A stretch of DNA of 64,000 nt from Bordetella genomosp. 8 (GTDB lineage: Bacteria; Pseudomonadota; Gammaproteobacteria; Burkholderiales; Burkholderiaceae_B): contig NZ_CP021108.1 in assembly GCF_002119685.1 (NCBI RefSeq), positions 1,612,001-1,676,000 on the forward strand. The letters run 5' to 3'. The notes beneath the pieces were generated by a model, which made no database searches, was not told the DNA's origin, and saw nothing but the letters and a program-made list of their open reading frames with translations. The stretch's first letter is position 1. Each line of letters starts with the position of its first letter. The translations under genes were made by a program, and so were the position numbers. Shown piece by piece: positions 62,545 through 64,000 of the stretch.

Positions 62545-63291
62545 ATGGCAAGGACATTGATCATCACCGGCGGCAGCCGCGGCATCGGCGCCGCCACCGC
62601 GAAGCTCGCGGCGCGGCAGGGGTACGCGGTGTGCATCGCCTATCGATCCGACACGACGTCGGCCGAAGAGGTGGTGAGCGCGATCAAGGCGGCCGGCGGC
62701 GAGGCAATCGCCGTCAAGGTCGACGTCGCCAAGGAGGAGGACGTGATCGCTCTGTTCGACACGGCCGAACGCAGCCTGGGGCCCATCGCCGGACTGGTCA
62801 ACAACGCGGCGATCATCGCCAGCCACAGCCGGGTCGAGGATATCTCGCATGAGCGGCTGCAGCGGATGTTCGCGGTGAATGCCATCGGCCCGTTCCTGTG
62901 TTCGCGCGAGGCCGTGCGCCGCATGTCGACCCGTCGCGGCGGCGCGGGTGGCGCCATCGTCAACGTGTCGTCGTCTTCGGCCCAGATGGGTTCGGCCAAC
63001 GAATACGTCGACTATGCCGCCACCAAGGGCGCGCTGGAGACGATGACGATAGGCCTGGCCAAGGAAGTCGCGCGCGAGGGCATCCGCGTCAACGGCGTGC
63101 GCCCTGGCCACATCTACACCGAGATGCATGCCAGCGGTGGCGAACCGGGCCGGGTCGACCGGCTGAAGGACACCATACCCATGGGCCGGGGTGGCCAACC
63201 GGAGGAAGTGGCAGAGGCCATCGTCTGGCTGTTGAGCGACAAGGCGTCCTTCGCCACGGGCGGCTTCCTGAACGTCAACGGCGGCAAGTAG
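62545..63291 (+). CDS. Short-chain dehydrogenase/reductase (SDR)
   Basis: Classical SDR, 248 aa. ITGGSRGIG at residues 7-15, NNAAI for the NAG motif, YAATK with the catalytic Tyr and Lys, and a C-terminal VNGGK. The ATG has AGGAGGTCTTCATTC. It is probably in an operon with the MFS gene under the LysR at 60160. The substrate is unknown; glucose/3-oxoacyl reductase-like SDRs have this form. Confidence 0.9.
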   Translation: MARTLIITGGSRGIGAATAKLAARQGYAVCIAYRSDTTSAEEVVSAIKAAGGEAIAVKVDVAKEEDVIALFDTAERSLGPIAGLVNNAAIIASHSRVEDISHERLQRMFAVNAIGPFLCSREAVRRMSTRRGGAGGAIVNVSSSSAQMGSANEYVDYAATKGALETMTIGLAKEVAREGIRVNGVRPGHIYTEMHASGGEPGRVDRLKDTIPMGRGGQPEEVAEAIVWLLSDKASFATGGFLNVNGGK

Positions 63292-63294
63292 GGC

Positions 63295-63999
63295 TTATCG
63301 GGCGGCTTCTTCCATCTGCGTGGTTTCCTGCACGATCCACGCTTCGAAGGCCGCGATCAGCGGCGACGCCTGGCCGCCTTTCGGATAGGCCAGATAGTAG
63401 GCGTTGCCCGTCTCCACGCGCAGGTCGAGCGGTGCCAGCAGGCGCCCCGTGCGCAGGTCGTCTTCCACGAAGGCGCGCTGCGCCATGACGATACCCAGTT
63501 CATCGACGGCCGCCTGGTAGGCCAGCGCCGAGTTCTCGAACTTCAGGCCGCTGTTGCCGTCTATCGTCGCCACGCGCGCGGCGGCCAGCCAGTCGGGCCA
63601 ATCGGACGCCCGGTGCATCGAACAGAGCAGGACGAAGCGCGAGAGGTCCGCGGCGTCGCGGGGCGGCTCCGCGTTCCTGAACAGCCCCGGGCTGCAGACG
63701 GGCAGCAGGATTTCGCCGAACAGTCGCCGGCATATCGCGCCCGGAATGGGGGCGGGGCCGGAATGGATGCACAGGTCTACTTCATCGCGATCGAATTCCA
63801 CCTGCTGGTGCGACGTCGTGATGTGCACGTCGATGTGGCGGTGCAAGGCATGAAAGCGCGCCAGGCGAGGGACGAACCAGCGTATCGCGAAGGTGGGCGG
63901 CAGCTTGATACGCAGGATGTTGTCGGTCGGCCGCGCGCGCAGCTGGCGCGTCTGCGCTTCGATCAGGTCGAAGGCCGCGCGCAGGGTCGCGGCGTAGCT
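63295..63999 (-). CDS. LysR-family transcriptional regulator, C-terminal part
   Basis: The last 234 codons of a minus-strand gene whose N-terminus lies beyond the window. The effector domain of a GcvA-type LysR regulator is clear: LRIKLPPTFAIRWFVPRLARFHAL near the visible start, then PAPIPGAICRRLFGEILLPVCSPGLF. The DNA-binding domain would be beyond position 64000. It is convergent with the SDR (3-bp gap). Confidence 0.87.
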   Translation of the reverse strand, partial: SYAATLRAAFDLIEAQTRQLRARPTDNILRIKLPPTFAIRWFVPRLARFHALHRHIDVHITTSHQQVEFDRDEVDLCIHSGPAPIPGAICRRLFGEILLPVCSPGLFRNAEPPRDAADLSRFVLLCSMHRASDWPDWLAAARVATIDGNSGLKFENSALAYQAAVDELGIVMAQRAFVEDDLRTGRLLAPLDLRVETGNAYYLAYPKGGQASPLIAAFEAWIVQETTQMEEAAR

Positions 64000-64000
64000 G

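Overview
The window is high-GC, densely coded DNA with a mostly vertical betaproteobacterial gene set. Several things point to the Alcaligenaceae, most likely Bordetella or a close relative such as Achromobacter. Six Bug-type (TctC family) periplasmic binding proteins occur in 64 kb. There are many LysR/IclR/GntR regulators divergent from small catabolic operons. The core order cysS - glycosylase - accA - tilS - lysC - tRNA-Ser is also typical. Genus and species are inference; no 16S gene is present.

Layout. 1-3025: core genes roxA (cut by the window edge) and mutS. 3140-10886: a LysR gene divergent from a six-gene catabolic operon (Bug, SDR, beta-hydroxyacid dehydrogenase, aldehyde dehydrogenase, MHS symporter, amidohydrolase). 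11061-12477: SDR and a DUF1097 membrane protein. 12510-20085: a thiol/sulfur amino-acid island (LysR, cupin thiol dioxygenase, PLP C-S lyase, four-domain rhodanese, polar amino-acid ABC transporter). 20161-24504: Bug, BisC-like molybdoenzyme and an aspartoacylase-like hydrolase. 24525-29077: a PLP decarboxylase and a TPR/ATP-grasp ligase, translationally coupled and divergent from a DHA2-type exporter. 29081-33322: accessory and stress genes (SRPBCC, histone-like protein, dodecin, FMN reductase, monooxygenase-domain membrane protein, MscS channel). 33341-35329: IclR and Bug with a fourfold operator between them. 35354-47963: the core block trmJ, suhB, terC-CBS, uppP, lpxH, ppi, TPR protein, cysS, DNA glycosylase, accA, tilS, lysC. 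48059-48594: tRNA-Ser(GCU), a terminator, and a decayed Phd/VapC toxin-antitoxin locus. 48709-64000: further accessory DNA: GntR/Bug/deacetylase/tautomerase; LysR/Bug/D-glutamate-cyclase-like/M24; DUF3606 and VanX-like dipeptidase; Bug; GNAT; kdsA; LysR/MFS/SDR; and the start of another LysR unit.

How the genes work together. The accessory parts repeat one design: a transcription factor, a divergent promoter with a palindrome, an orphan Bug receptor, then two to five oxidoreductases or hydrolases. No TctA/TctB membrane subunits are visible, so the Bugs must work with membrane components elsewhere or act as sensors. The regions I find most worth following are the decarboxylase/ATP-grasp/exporter unit, the thiol island, the Bug/D-glutamate-cyclase-like/M24 operon (whose M24 enzyme has lost two of five metal ligands), the four-copy IclR-type operator, the A6/A7 tandem repeat at the start of mutS, and the vapC remnant beside tRNA-Ser.

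No insertion sequence, prophage, CRISPR array or rRNA was found. All functional names rest on motif and family recognition by eye; no database search was run.
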